From Castellaniella hirudinis_A (GTDB taxonomy: Bacteria > Pseudomonadota > Gammaproteobacteria > Burkholderiales > Burkholderiaceae_B), in assembly GCF_047468865.1 (NCBI RefSeq), contig NZ_JBLGTV010000005.1, positions 62,001-126,000 of the forward strand: a stretch of 64,000 bases of DNA, read 5' to 3'. Positions 9,156 through 18,045 of the stretch are shown here, piece by piece (the first letter of the stretch is position 1; the number at the start of each line of letters is the position of its first letter). The position numbers and the translations under genes are program-made. Under the pieces are notes generated by a model. That model worked only from the letters and a program-made list of their open reading frames with translations. It did no database searches and was not told where the DNA came from.

Positions 9156-9559
9156 TGGAAACCGTCTTTACCCGGATTTTGGCGGGTGAAATCCCCGCCG
9201 CCCTGGTGTACCGGGGCCCCGAAGTGTTCGCCTTCATGGATGCCGGCCAACTGAACCCCGGGCATGTGCTGGTGGCTCCCTGCCATCCGTATCCGACCTT
9301 GCTGGATATGCCCGAAGACCTGGCCGCCACGATGATGCGTCTGGCCTGGCGGGTGGGTCAGGCGGTGCAGTCCGCCTTTCAGCCCGACGGCCTGACCCTG
9401 TTGCAGGCCAACCGGCCAGCAGGCTGGCAGACCGTGGCGCATGCCCATATCCACGTGCTGCCGCGCTACGAAAACGATGGCGTGGGCCTGGTCTGGCCGC
9501 GCAAAGACCCCGATCTCGCCGTTTTGCAGGCATACGCGGCCCGCATCATCCTGCCATGA
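9155..9559 (+). CDS. HIT family nucleotide hydrolase/transferase
   Basis: A 134-residue histidine-triad protein. The active-site motif HAHIHVLPR is at about residues 95-103, preceded by the usual nucleotide-binding N-terminal half (FTRILAGEIPAALVY; LNPGHVLVAP). HIT enzymes hydrolyse AMP-lysine, Ap4A or similar nucleotides. ATG at 9155 is preferred to the TTG one codon earlier because it gives the TGATG coupling with the YdgA-like gene. The terminator follows about 50 bases downstream. Confidence 0.9.
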   Translation: METVFTRILAGEIPAALVYRGPEVFAFMDAGQLNPGHVLVAPCHPYPTLLDMPEDLAATMMRLAWRVGQAVQSAFQPDGLTLLQANRPAGWQTVAHAHIHVLPRYENDGVGLVWPRKDPDLAVLQAYAARIILP

Positions 9560-9607
9560 TTCCCCGGGTGCGGCGGGGGGAGAAAATTTTATTTCTTGCT
9601 TGAATCA

Positions 9608-9633
9608 TAGAGGCCTATCCGGCCTCTTTTTCG
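9608..9633 (+). terminator. Rho-independent terminator
   Basis: AGAGGCC (9609-9615), loop TATCC, GGCCTCT (9621-9627) followed by a T-run. It ends the YdgA-like/HIT transcription unit. Confidence 0.85.
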
Positions 9634-10018
9634 TTGTGCGGCGCAATATTAGGGGTTAATCCGTCCCTGATGATTTCCCTTAAGCATAAACCCTTATTTT
9701 TTGCATTGCAGCATAATAAATAAGGGATAAAAATACTGATATATCAAAAGCTTGAATCCTTCTTTTGCCTGGCCCGCCAAGACGGGTAGGCATCGGATTC
9801 ACGGCGGGTCGCCCGTCTTTTTCACCTGCGTAAGTTTTGCGTAAGTTTCAAAACTCTTAATAGCATTACGCGGAAATCTAGTCGTCTATTTTTCTGTTCG
9901 ACCATAAAAACAAAGCTGTTGGATACATAAAAACAAAACCAGGCGAGTTGCCGAAACGCAGTACCTCCAGCCCGGGAGCCGTGGGCACCCGGGGTCAACC
10001 AAATCAGGAGACAAGACA
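9634..10018. other. AT-rich intergenic leader of the branched-chain ABC operon
   Basis: No credible gene. The stretch is clearly more AT-rich than its neighbours. It contains a second hairpin, AAGACGGG (9779-9786) pairing with CCCGTCTT (9812-9819) and followed by a T-run, which could be an attenuator or terminator ahead of the operon. A ribosome binding site AGGAG lies at 10006-10010, nine bases before the ATG. Confidence 0.6.
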
Positions 10019-11380
10019 ATGAAAGATCAAGACACGTTGGGCCAAGCCATGCAGACGCCGGTCAAGCGCCGTTCCGTGCTGAAAGCCGGCGCCGCCGGCA
10101 TTGCCGGCGGCATGCTGCTGCCGGGGGCCGCGAAGCTGGCCATGGCGCAAGACAAAAAGCCGCTGGGGGCCTGGCCCGCCGGCGCCGAAGCCAATGAAAT
10201 CTTTGTCGGCCTGACCGTCGATCTGACCGGCCCGTACTCGGCCCAGGGCGCCGCCCAGCAGCGCGGCTATGAGCTCGCCGCCGAGCACATCAACAGCGGC
10301 GACCCCGTGCTGAAGCAGATTTCCGCCGACCTGAAAAAAGGCGTGCTGGGCAAATCCATCAAGCTGGGCGCGGCCGATGCCGAAACCAAGCCCAATACCG
10401 GGGTGCAGGCCGCCACGCGTTTCATCCACGACAACAAAGCCATGATGGTGTCGGGCAGCACCAGCAGCTCGGTGGCCATCGCCCTGGAAAAAGTCTGCAA
10501 CCGTGAGCACACCCCGTATTTCACGGCGATTTCCGGGTCCAACGAAACCACCGGGGTCGATTGCCAGCGCTACGGCTTCCGCCCCTGCTATTTCGCCTAC
10601 ATGGCCACCAAGGCCATTGCGCCCGTGGCCGCCAAGGAATTCGGCAAGGACCGCAAGGCCGCCTACCTGACGCCGGACTACACCTATGGCCACACCACCA
10701 CCCAGTCCATGAAGGAATTCACCGAAAAAGAAGGCTGGACCACGGTCACCAACCAGGTTCACCCGTTGGGCGCCAAGGACTACAGCTCGTATCTCATCAA
10801 CATCGCCAACACCGATGCCGATGTGCTGGTGCTGGTGGCGTATGGGGCGGATGCCGCCAACGCGCTCAAGCAGGCCAAGCAATTTGGCCTGCTCGACAAG
10901 ATGAAAGTGGTCATTCCGTACAGCTCGGCCTATATCGAGGAAGAAGTCGGCGCCGACCTGATGGATGGCGTGCTGCTGGCCCAGGGCTTCTGGTGGACCA
11001 TGGAAGACACCTACCCGGTGGCCAAGGAATTCGTCGCCGCCTATGAAAAGAAATTCGGCGGCAAGCCGCGTGATTCGGCGTTCTACGGCTACCTGGCCAT
11101 CATGTTGTGGGCCGCTGCGGCCGAACGCGCCGGCGGTCTGTATCCGCCTGATTTGGTCAAGGCCCTGGAAGACGGCGCGGTGCTGGAAACCGCCGTCGGT
11201 CCCGTGTCGATCCGCGCCGAGGATCACCAGGGTGTCGTCAACTTCCCGATCATGCGCGGCAAGAAGAAAGCCGACATGAAGAACCCCAACGACTACTACG
11301 ACATCGTCCACATCGTCCAGGGCAAGGACGTCGTTCCCGAACTGGGCGTCCTGGGTTGCAAGATGGGTGGCTACATCTAA
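10019..11380 (+). CDS. Branched-chain amino acid/amide ABC substrate-binding protein
   Basis: A 453-residue periplasmic binding protein of the Leu/Ile/Val (Peripla_BP_6) family. The N-terminus holds a twin-arginine-like signal (KRRSVLKAG, Arg17-Arg18) with an AMA cleavage site near residue 43. The two-lobe fold follows (FVGLTVDLTGPYSAQG; VSGSTSSSVAIALEKV). Substrates of close relatives include branched-chain amino acids, amides and urea, so the ligand is uncertain. It heads an operon with livH, fused livMG and livF. The Tat-type signal is unusual for LivK but common in Burkholderiales paralogues. Confidence 0.88.
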   Translation: MKDQDTLGQAMQTPVKRRSVLKAGAAGIAGGMLLPGAAKLAMAQDKKPLGAWPAGAEANEIFVGLTVDLTGPYSAQGAAQQRGYELAAEHINSGDPVLKQISADLKKGVLGKSIKLGAADAETKPNTGVQAATRFIHDNKAMMVSGSTSSSVAIALEKVCNREHTPYFTAISGSNETTGVDCQRYGFRPCYFAYMATKAIAPVAAKEFGKDRKAAYLTPDYTYGHTTTQSMKEFTEKEGWTTVTNQVHPLGAKDYSSYLINIANTDADVLVLVAYGADAANALKQAKQFGLLDKMKVVIPYSSAYIEEEVGADLMDGVLLAQGFWWTMEDTYPVAKEFVAAYEKKFGGKPRDSAFYGYLAIMLWAAAAERAGGLYPPDLVKALEDGAVLETAVGPVSIRAEDHQGVVNFPIMRGKKKADMKNPNDYYDIVHIVQGKDVVPELGVLGCKMGGYI

Positions 11381-11461
11381 GCAGGGGGACAAGTCCGGTG
11401 CCGGTGTTCTGACCGGCGCCGGACTGTCCATCGTCCGGGACTTTCAAGGAGGCACCCGAGC

Positions 11462-12328
11462 ATGTCATTATTTCTATCACAGTTATTCAATGGGCTGACG
11501 ACCGGCCTGTTGCTGGCGCTCATCAGTACCGGCTTGACCATCATCTACGGCACGCTCGGTGTCATCAATTTTGCCCACGGCGCGCTGTTCGTCGTGGGGG
11601 GGTACGCCGGCTATACCGTCTATGGCCTGACGGATTCTTTCGTGCTGGCCATCGCGGGCGGCTCGGCGGTGGCGCTGGTCTGCGGCCTGGTCATCGAGCG
11701 CGGCCTGATGCGCAAATTCTACAATCGGCCGCCCGAGGATCAGATTCTGGTGACGTTCGGCCTGAGCATCATTCTGGTTGAAATCATCCGGGGCATCTAC
11801 GGGGGCGTCAGCATGTCGGTGACGCCGCCCGAGTGGGGCATCGGCATCGCCAAGATCGGTTCGCTGATCTACCCGATGTACCGGCTGGAGACCCTGGCCA
11901 TTTCGGCGGGCACGCTGCTGGTTCTGTACTGGGTGCTGTATCGCACCAGCCTCGGCCTGGTGGTGCGCGCGGGGATCGAGGATTCGCAGATGGTCGATGC
12001 CCTGGGGATCAACATCAAGCGCGCTTTCCTGCTGGTGTTCGGCCTGGGCGCCATGGCGGCCGGGTTTGCGGGCGTGGTCAATTCGCCCATCGTGGCGCTG
12101 ACGCCCGACATGGGGTTCCGCTATCTGGTCGAATCCTTCGTGGTGGTGGTGATCGGCGGGGTCGGGTCCTTTCCGGGGGCCATCGTGGGCGGCATCATCG
12201 CCGGCGAAATCCTCAGTCTCACGGCCATGGTCAATCCGCAGTATTCCGATGTGATGCTTTTCGTAGCAATGGCCCTGGTGCTGGTGTTCCGTCCCCAAGG
12301 GCTGATGGGTCAGGAGGGTCGAGAATGA
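11462..12328 (+). CDS. livH: Branched-chain amino acid ABC permease, LivH type
   Basis: A 288-residue inner-membrane permease with about eight hydrophobic segments and the LivH opening (LFNGLTTGLLLALISTGLTIIYG, INFAHGALFVVGGY). It forms the channel with the LivM half. A strong AAGGAGG lies upstream of ATG 11462. The stop overlaps the start of the fused permease-ATPase (ATGA), indicating translational coupling. LivH-type permeases also serve urea and amide systems. Confidence 0.9.
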   Translation: MSLFLSQLFNGLTTGLLLALISTGLTIIYGTLGVINFAHGALFVVGGYAGYTVYGLTDSFVLAIAGGSAVALVCGLVIERGLMRKFYNRPPEDQILVTFGLSIILVEIIRGIYGGVSMSVTPPEWGIGIAKIGSLIYPMYRLETLAISAGTLLVLYWVLYRTSLGLVVRAGIEDSQMVDALGINIKRAFLLVFGLGAMAAGFAGVVNSPIVALTPDMGFRYLVESFVVVVIGGVGSFPGAIVGGIIAGEILSLTAMVNPQYSDVMLFVAMALVLVFRPQGLMGQEGRE

Positions 12329-14205
12329 GCTCGTCACAAACAACGACGGCCGGCAAAGCGGTTACCGCGCGGCCTGCCAATCAAACCGGGGGCGGCATCA
12401 TGCATGGCCGGCTGCCTGAAATGTGGGTGGGTATCTGTCTGATCGTGGCGCCGTTCGTCCTGCCCGCGATCGGGATGAGTCCCGACCTGCTCACCCGAAT
12501 CCTCATTTTCGGCATCTTTGGCCTGGGCTTCGACCTGCTGTTCGGCTATACCGGCCTGCTGTCCTTCGGCCAGGCGGCGTTCTATGGCACGGGCGGGTTC
12601 GTCACGGCTTACCTGATGACCGACGGCATCGTGCCCAACATGCTGCTGGCGCTGCTGATCGGCACGGTCGTCGCGGCGGCCACGGGCTTGCTGATCGGCT
12701 ACCTGACCCTGCGGCGCACCGGCATCTATTTCGCCATGAGCACGCTGGCCTTTGGCGAGATGTTCTTCTTCATGGAGAACTCCGTGTTCAAAGAATACAC
12801 CGGCGGCGAGAACGGCATTGCCGGCGTGCCGGTGCCGTCGATCGACCTCGGGTTCATCCACTTCGAGATCAGCAGCGGCTGGCCCATGTACTGGTTTGTC
12901 GCCCTGATCTTCTTCGTCGGCTATTTCATTGCGCGCCGCATCGTGCGTTCGCCGTTCGGCGCGGTGCTGAAGGCCATTCGCGGCAATCCGAAGCGCGCCA
13001 TGGCCCTGGGCCACTCCATCCAGTCCTACAAACTGATGGTGTTCGTGGTGGCCGCCGCCTATGGCGGCCTGGCCGGCGGCCTGCTGGGCCTGTTCCAGTC
13101 GTACATGCCGCCGGACGCCTTCGCGCTGGGCACGTCGGCTGAAATCGTCATCCAGACGGTGATGGGCGGCGCCGGCACGCTGCTGGGCCCGTTGCTGGGC
13201 GCCACCATCTGGCTGTATCTGTACGAAGGCCTGCAGCAGGTCGGCGGCCTGGGGCCCTACTGGAAGCTGATCCTGGGCATCGTGTTCGTGGTATTGGTGA
13301 CGGTGTTCCGCCACGGGGTGGCCGGCTTCATCATCCAGCTGTGGCAGCGCAGCCGCAAGCTGCCCGCCGGCGTCGATGCCGAGGCCAGCACCAAGGTCGG
13401 GCGCAGCCTGGATATCGTTCCGCCGCTGTCTTCCAGCCGCGCGGGCGCTCCGGTGCTGGAAGCGCGCGGCATCAGCAAGCACTACGGCGGCCTGAAAGCC
13501 AATAGCGACATCGACTTCACCCTGCGCGAGGGCGAGCTGCACGGCGTGATCGGGCCCAACGGGGCGGGCAAGTCCACCTTCTTCGCCATGCTGGCCGGCG
13601 AACTGCCCACGACGTCCGGCAAGGTCTTCTTCCGGGGGCAGGAAATCACCGGCATCGGTGTCACCGCCGTCTGCCAGCTGGGGATGAGCAAGAGTTACCA
13701 GATCAACCAGCTTTTCGAGCACCTGACCGTCCGCCAGAACGTCATGATCCCGGTGCTGGCCCGGCTGCGCGGCAAGTATCGCGGCGACATGCTCAATCGC
13801 CTGCACTCCGACAAGCTCGATGAGCAGGTCAACGCGGCCATCGCCATGGTCGACCTCAGCCACCATGCCGATACCTTGGTGTCCGACATGTCCTACGGCG
13901 AGAAGCGCCGCCTGGAAATCGGCCTGGCGCTGGCCACGGGCGCCAACGTGCTGCTCTTTGACGAGCCGCTGGCCGGACTGGGCCCCGAGGAGCGCGTGCT
14001 GGTGGTGTCCTTGCTGAAGTCGATCCGCGAGGGCCGCAGCATGGTCATTGTCGAGCACGATATGGATGCCATGTTCGAGCTGGCCGAACGGATCACGGTT
14101 TTGTGCGAAGGCCGCAAGCTGGCCGAAGGGACGGCGGAAGACATCCGCCACGATCCCAGCGTACAGTCTGCCTACCTGGGAGGGATGGACGATGAGTCTG
14201 CTTGA
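12325..14205 (+). CDS. Fused LivM permease - LivG ATPase
   Basis: A single 626-residue frame joining two usually separate subunits. Residues about 30-345 are the LivM permease (LTRILIFGIFGLGFDLLFGYTGLLSFGQAA-type motif, eight or more helices). After a linker (around 346-385) comes a LivG-like ATPase with Walker A GPNGAGKS near 408, signature-like MSYGEKRRLEIG near 520, Walker B LLFDEPLAGLGP near 541 and H-loop VIVEHDMD. No frameshift is needed. Fused LivMG proteins occur in several Burkholderiales. It overlaps livH by 4 bases and livF by 14. Confidence 0.92.
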   Translation: MSSSQTTTAGKAVTARPANQTGGGIMHGRLPEMWVGICLIVAPFVLPAIGMSPDLLTRILIFGIFGLGFDLLFGYTGLLSFGQAAFYGTGGFVTAYLMTDGIVPNMLLALLIGTVVAAATGLLIGYLTLRRTGIYFAMSTLAFGEMFFFMENSVFKEYTGGENGIAGVPVPSIDLGFIHFEISSGWPMYWFVALIFFVGYFIARRIVRSPFGAVLKAIRGNPKRAMALGHSIQSYKLMVFVVAAAYGGLAGGLLGLFQSYMPPDAFALGTSAEIVIQTVMGGAGTLLGPLLGATIWLYLYEGLQQVGGLGPYWKLILGIVFVVLVTVFRHGVAGFIIQLWQRSRKLPAGVDAEASTKVGRSLDIVPPLSSSRAGAPVLEARGISKHYGGLKANSDIDFTLREGELHGVIGPNGAGKSTFFAMLAGELPTTSGKVFFRGQEITGIGVTAVCQLGMSKSYQINQLFEHLTVRQNVMIPVLARLRGKYRGDMLNRLHSDKLDEQVNAAIAMVDLSHHADTLVSDMSYGEKRRLEIGLALATGANVLLFDEPLAGLGPEERVLVVSLLKSIREGRSMVIVEHDMDAMFELAERITVLCEGRKLAEGTAEDIRHDPSVQSAYLGGMDDESA

Positions 14206-14896
14206 AGTCGATAAGATCAACAGTTATTACGGGGACTCCCACATCCTGTTCGATGTCTCGATGAACATCGAGGAACACGAAGTCGTGGCCCTGCTGGGGC
14301 GCAACGGGGCCGGCAAGAGCACCACGCTGAAGTCCCTGATGGGGATGGTTCAGGTGAAATCCGGCGCCATCCGCCACCGGGGGGTCGAAATCCAGCACCT
14401 GCCGCCCCATGGGCGGGCCGCGTTGGGCATTCAACTGGTGCCCGAGGAACGCCGCGTGTTCGGCTCCATCACGGTGCAGGAAAACCTGCAACTGGCCGCG
14501 ATGACGGCCGAGAATCCGCGCACCCTGGAAGAAATCTACGAGACCTTCCCGCGCCTGGCCGAGCGCAAGCGCAACCGGGGCAAACAGCTGTCCGGGGGCG
14601 AGCAGCAGATGGTGGCCATCGCCCGGGCCATGATCCGCAATGCGGACATCATCCTCCTGGACGAGCCTTTCGAGGGTCTGGCGCCCCTGATCGTGCGGGA
14701 TCTCATGGGGGTTTGCCGCAAGCTGGCCGACGCGGGCCAGACCATCGTCATCGTCGAACAAAACGTGCGCGCGGCCCTGTCGCTGGCCGACCGCGCCTAC
14801 ATCGTCAACAACGGTCATGTGGTGTACGAGGGCACGCCCAAGGACCTGAATGAAAACGGCGAAATCATCGAGCGTTATCTCGGGGTGAAAGCCTAG
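14192..14896 (+). CDS. livF: Branched-chain amino acid ABC ATP-binding protein, LivF type
   Basis: A 234-residue ATPase with Walker A GRNGAGKST near residue 36, signature LSGGEQQM near 132, Walker B IILLDEPFEGLAP and H-loop VIVEQNV. It pairs with the ATPase half of the upstream fusion to power import. The ATG at 14192 lies within the end of the fused gene (14-base overlap), which is typical of these operons; the longer open frame upstream is a shadow of the fusion. A strong terminator follows. Confidence 0.92.
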   Translation: MSLLEVDKINSYYGDSHILFDVSMNIEEHEVVALLGRNGAGKSTTLKSLMGMVQVKSGAIRHRGVEIQHLPPHGRAALGIQLVPEERRVFGSITVQENLQLAAMTAENPRTLEEIYETFPRLAERKRNRGKQLSGGEQQMVAIARAMIRNADIILLDEPFEGLAPLIVRDLMGVCRKLADAGQTIVIVEQNVRAALSLADRAYIVNNGHVVYEGTPKDLNENGEIIERYLGVKA

Positions 14897-14925
14897 TTTT
14901 CAGCCAGTCCTGCCATGGGCGATTT

Positions 14926-14960
14926 GGGGGAGCCACAACGGTGTGGCGCCCCCTTTTTTT
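14926..14960 (+). terminator. Rho-independent terminator of the liv-type operon
   Basis: GGGGGaGCCACA pairs with TGTGGCgCCCCC across an ACGG loop (12-bp stem with one mismatch), followed by seven or more T. It lies 30 bases after livF. Confidence 0.88.
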
Positions 14961-15021
14961 ATTGTGTCTGCGCGGGTGTTACTCTATAGTCCGTCTAGTC
15001 TCCTCTCTGCCTGTCATTCCC

Positions 15022-15669
15022 ATGTTCACCACACCTGCTGCCGCCCCGGCTGCGGACAGCGACCTGCTGCACTATATTGCCTCCAGCCAGTTGCCCATGC
15101 CCTGGGCGGTATTTCATATCCATGCGTTCGCCGAGCCCGCCACGGGCAAAGAGCACGTTGCCCTGACCCTGGGGGACGTGGGGGGCGACGCGCCCGTGCT
15201 GGCCCGCATCCATTCCGAATGCCTGACCGGCGACGCCCTGTTCAGCCAGCGCTGCGACTGCGGCGCCCAGTTGCAGGCGGCCCTGCAGCGCATCGCCGAA
15301 GAAGGCCGGGGTATCCTGATGTACCTGCGCCAGGAGGGCCGGGGCATCGGGCTGCTGAATAAAATCCGGGCGTACCAGCTGCAGGATCAGGGCGCCGACA
15401 CCGTAGAGGCCAACGAGCGCCTGGGGTTTCCCGCCGACCTGCGGCGCTACGATCTGTGCCGCCCCATGCTGGCGCATTTCGGCATTCACAGCGTGCGTCT
15501 GATGACCAACAACCCCCGCAAGGAAAAAGTCCTGGCCGACCTGGGCATCACCATCGCCGAGCACATCCCCCTGCAGGTCAATCGCAATCCCTATAACGAG
15601 CAATACCTGCGCACCAAGGCGCGCAAACTGGGGCACCAGTTCAAGGAATACTTCGGCGAGGCTCCTTGA
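15022..15669 (+). CDS. ribA: GTP cyclohydrolase II
   Basis: A 215-residue enzyme that opens GTP to 2,5-diamino-6-ribosylamino-pyrimidinone phosphate, the first committed step of riboflavin synthesis. Zinc ligands appear as ECLTGDALFSQRCDCGAQL (Cys66, Cys77, Cys79 approximately), and the GTP-binding segment YLRQEGRGIGLLNKIRAY and the RYDLC block are intact. It is a stand-alone RibA without a fused DHBP synthase. ATG 15022 is preferred; a longer frame upstream adds 27 residues foreign to the family. Confidence 0.95.
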   Translation: MFTTPAAAPAADSDLLHYIASSQLPMPWAVFHIHAFAEPATGKEHVALTLGDVGGDAPVLARIHSECLTGDALFSQRCDCGAQLQAALQRIAEEGRGILMYLRQEGRGIGLLNKIRAYQLQDQGADTVEANERLGFPADLRRYDLCRPMLAHFGIHSVRLMTNNPRKEKVLADLGITIAEHIPLQVNRNPYNEQYLRTKARKLGHQFKEYFGEAP

Positions 15670-15747
15670 TGCCCGGATCAGCGTGATCTCTGAAGGCGAG
15701 GGGTTCCTTTATTTGACTCAAGTGATGTCAAGTCATGGATATTACGG

Positions 15748-17973
15748 ATGTCTCCCGCTATCTGCGCATGCTACAAAGGAGAGCGTTGCTGGTTGCTTTG
15801 GCTTCGATTCACGCCCCTTTTCGCACCCGCTCAGTCTAGCTTGATGGTCCCCTTGACGACACCTCCCCCCTTGGAAACCCAGGACTCCGTTCCGCTCGAT
15901 TTGGCCCTGCTGCCAATGGGGTCTTCCGACAGGTCTCACATTCTGGCTTTACTGCGCCTGGGCGATTTCGCCCAGGATGCCTTTCTGGCCACCGATGTCA
16001 ATGGCTCGATTGTTTATCTCAATCGCAGCGCCGAGCGCCTGTTCGGCTATCGCAACGGCAGCGCCGTCGGCCTGTCTGTCCAGACCCTGCTGCCGGATGT
16101 GACCGACGTCAATCATCGTCTGGGTCAGGAAAACGACCGCCACACGCTGCTGTGGCGCGGCCAGGGCCGCAGCCGCCAGTCCCAGGTCTTGTCGCTGGCC
16201 GGGGCGGTGACCCATATCCCCTCGTTGTCGGGGCGCAGCTATTTGTATGTCATGCGCCTGCGCCGCACCGGGTTCAGCGATGCCGATCGCCAGGCGGAAA
16301 TCGCCGCCCTGGTGTATCGCAACACCAGCGAGGGCATGCTGGTCCTGGATCCCAAGGGCTTCATCCTGGATGTCAATCCGGCGTTCGTCAGCCTGCGGGG
16401 GCGGGCGCAGTCCGATGTGGTGGGGCGGCATGTGCGCTGCCTGAATTCCCCCTGCCACGACCGCGAGTTCTACCGAACCATGTGGCGCAGTGTCATGGAA
16501 ACCGGCAGCTGGCAGGGTGAGCACTGGGGCCAGCACGCCAACGGCGAACTCTACCCCGAATGGCTCAGTATCAATACCTCGTTCGGCGAAGACGGCGAGC
16601 CCCATCGGCGGGTCATGATTTTTTCCAATATCGCCGAAATCAAGCAGGCCGAGGCCATCATCTGGAAACAGGCCAACTTCGATCGCCTGACCGATCTGCC
16701 CAATCGCCAGATGTTCCATGACCGTCTGGAACAAAGCATCCGCAAGGCGCGCCGCGTCGGGGGGCGCGTGGGCCTGCTGTTCCTGGATCTCGACCGCTTC
16801 AAGGAAATCAACGACACCCTGGGCCATGCCATGGGGGACGACCTCCTGAAAGAAGCGGCGCGTCGCATCAGCGGCTGTGTGCGCCAGAGCGACACCGTGG
16901 CCCGCCTGGGGGGCGACGAATTCACCGTGCTGCTGGACGATATCCACGAAAACCGCGACATCCAGCGTCTGACGGACGCCATCCTGAAAACGTTGTCCCA
17001 GCCTTTCGAGCTGGGCGTCGAGACCGTGTTCATCTCGACCAGCATCGGGGTCACGTTCTACCCGGACGACGCCAACGACGCTGAAACGCTGCTGAACAAT
17101 GCGGATCAGGCCATGTATTCGGCCAAGGCCGACGGCCGCAACCGCGCCCATTACTTCACGCTGTCCATGCAGGAGCGTGCCCAGACCCGCATGCGGCTGG
17201 TCAACGACCTGCACCTGGCCTTGGATCAGCAACAGTTTTCCCTGGATTACCAACCCATTGTCGATTTGTCCAATGGCAGCGTGGTCAAGGCCGAAACCCT
17301 GCTGCGCTGGCACCATCCCGTGCGCGGACTGGTCTCGCCCGCCGAATTCATCCCCTTGGCCGAAGAAACCGGCATCATCCGCGCTCTGGGCGATTGGGTG
17401 TTCCGCGAGGCCACCCGCCAGGTGGCCAACTGGCGCCGCGTCTTTGGCCGGGACATCCAGATCAGCGTCAACATCTCGCCCGCCCAGCTGCGTCACGAAG
17501 GCCTGGATCTGCCCGCGTGGGCGGATCATCTGGCCAATCTTGGCCTGCTGCCGCAGCATGTCATCGTTGAGATCACCGAGGGGCTGCTGATGGACTCGGA
17601 CGACGATCGCATCCGCCAGCAGCTGGAATCCTTTCGCCAGGCCGGGGTGCGGGTGGCTCTGGACGATTTCGGCACCGGATATTCCTCGCTGTCCTACCTG
17701 CGCAAGTTCAATATCGACTTCCTGAAAATCGACCAGTCTTTCGTGGCTAACCTGCATCCGGGCAGCGCCGATCACGCCCTGTGCGAAGCCATCATTCTGC
17801 TGGCCCACAAGCTGGGCCTCCGGGTGGTGGCCGAAGGTATCGAGACCGCCGACCAGTACGACTTGCTGGCCCGCGCAGGCTGCGATTACGGCCAGGGCTA
17901 CCTGTTTGCCCGGCCGCTGTCCGCGGATGGCTTCGAGACCCTGCTGGACAGCCAGGCCGATTTGCGTCCTTAG
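15748..17973 (+). CDS. PAS-PAS-GGDEF-EAL cyclic-di-GMP signalling protein
   Basis: Up to 741 residues. Two PAS-like segments (about 65-170 and 185-300) precede a diguanylate cyclase domain with an intact GGDEF near residue 388 and a phosphodiesterase domain. The EAL signature reads ETL (KAETLLRWHHP, near 514), but the DFGTGYSS loop near 639 and the other metal-binding acids are present, so activity is plausible. No membrane helix is clear, so it is probably cytosolic. The start is uncertain: ATG 15748 is the longest, ATG 15844 would remove 32 residues, and neither has a strong ribosome site. Confidence 0.88.
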   Translation: MSPAICACYKGERCWLLWLRFTPLFAPAQSSLMVPLTTPPPLETQDSVPLDLALLPMGSSDRSHILALLRLGDFAQDAFLATDVNGSIVYLNRSAERLFGYRNGSAVGLSVQTLLPDVTDVNHRLGQENDRHTLLWRGQGRSRQSQVLSLAGAVTHIPSLSGRSYLYVMRLRRTGFSDADRQAEIAALVYRNTSEGMLVLDPKGFILDVNPAFVSLRGRAQSDVVGRHVRCLNSPCHDREFYRTMWRSVMETGSWQGEHWGQHANGELYPEWLSINTSFGEDGEPHRRVMIFSNIAEIKQAEAIIWKQANFDRLTDLPNRQMFHDRLEQSIRKARRVGGRVGLLFLDLDRFKEINDTLGHAMGDDLLKEAARRISGCVRQSDTVARLGGDEFTVLLDDIHENRDIQRLTDAILKTLSQPFELGVETVFISTSIGVTFYPDDANDAETLLNNADQAMYSAKADGRNRAHYFTLSMQERAQTRMRLVNDLHLALDQQQFSLDYQPIVDLSNGSVVKAETLLRWHHPVRGLVSPAEFIPLAEETGIIRALGDWVFREATRQVANWRRVFGRDIQISVNISPAQLRHEGLDLPAWADHLANLGLLPQHVIVEITEGLLMDSDDDRIRQQLESFRQAGVRVALDDFGTGYSSLSYLRKFNIDFLKIDQSFVANLHPGSADHALCEAIILLAHKLGLRVVAEGIETADQYDLLARAGCDYGQGYLFARPLSADGFETLLDSQADLRP

Positions 17974-17981
17974 CGCGCCCC

Positions 17982-17998
17982 GGGCGGCGCTGCCGCCC
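17982..17998 (+). terminator. Possible terminator hairpin
   Basis: GGGCGGC, loop GCT, GCCGCCC just after the signalling-protein stop. The following sequence is only moderately T-rich, so termination is uncertain. It lies between converging genes and may serve both. Confidence 0.4.
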
Positions 17999-18045
17999 TC
18001 TCCGTTGTTTGATGCCGCCGCGTGGCGGCCCGTCGTCGGTTCGTG

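Noticed and set aside
12334..14220. Open frame of 628 codons opposite the fused permease-ATPase
   Set aside because: The translation is biased (Gln, His, Asp, Gly) and mirrors the codon pattern of the real gene; the plus-strand frame has full ABC motifs.
15949..17808. Open frame of 619 codons opposite the GGDEF-EAL gene
   Set aside because: Shadow frame; the GGDEF and EAL motifs are on the other strand.
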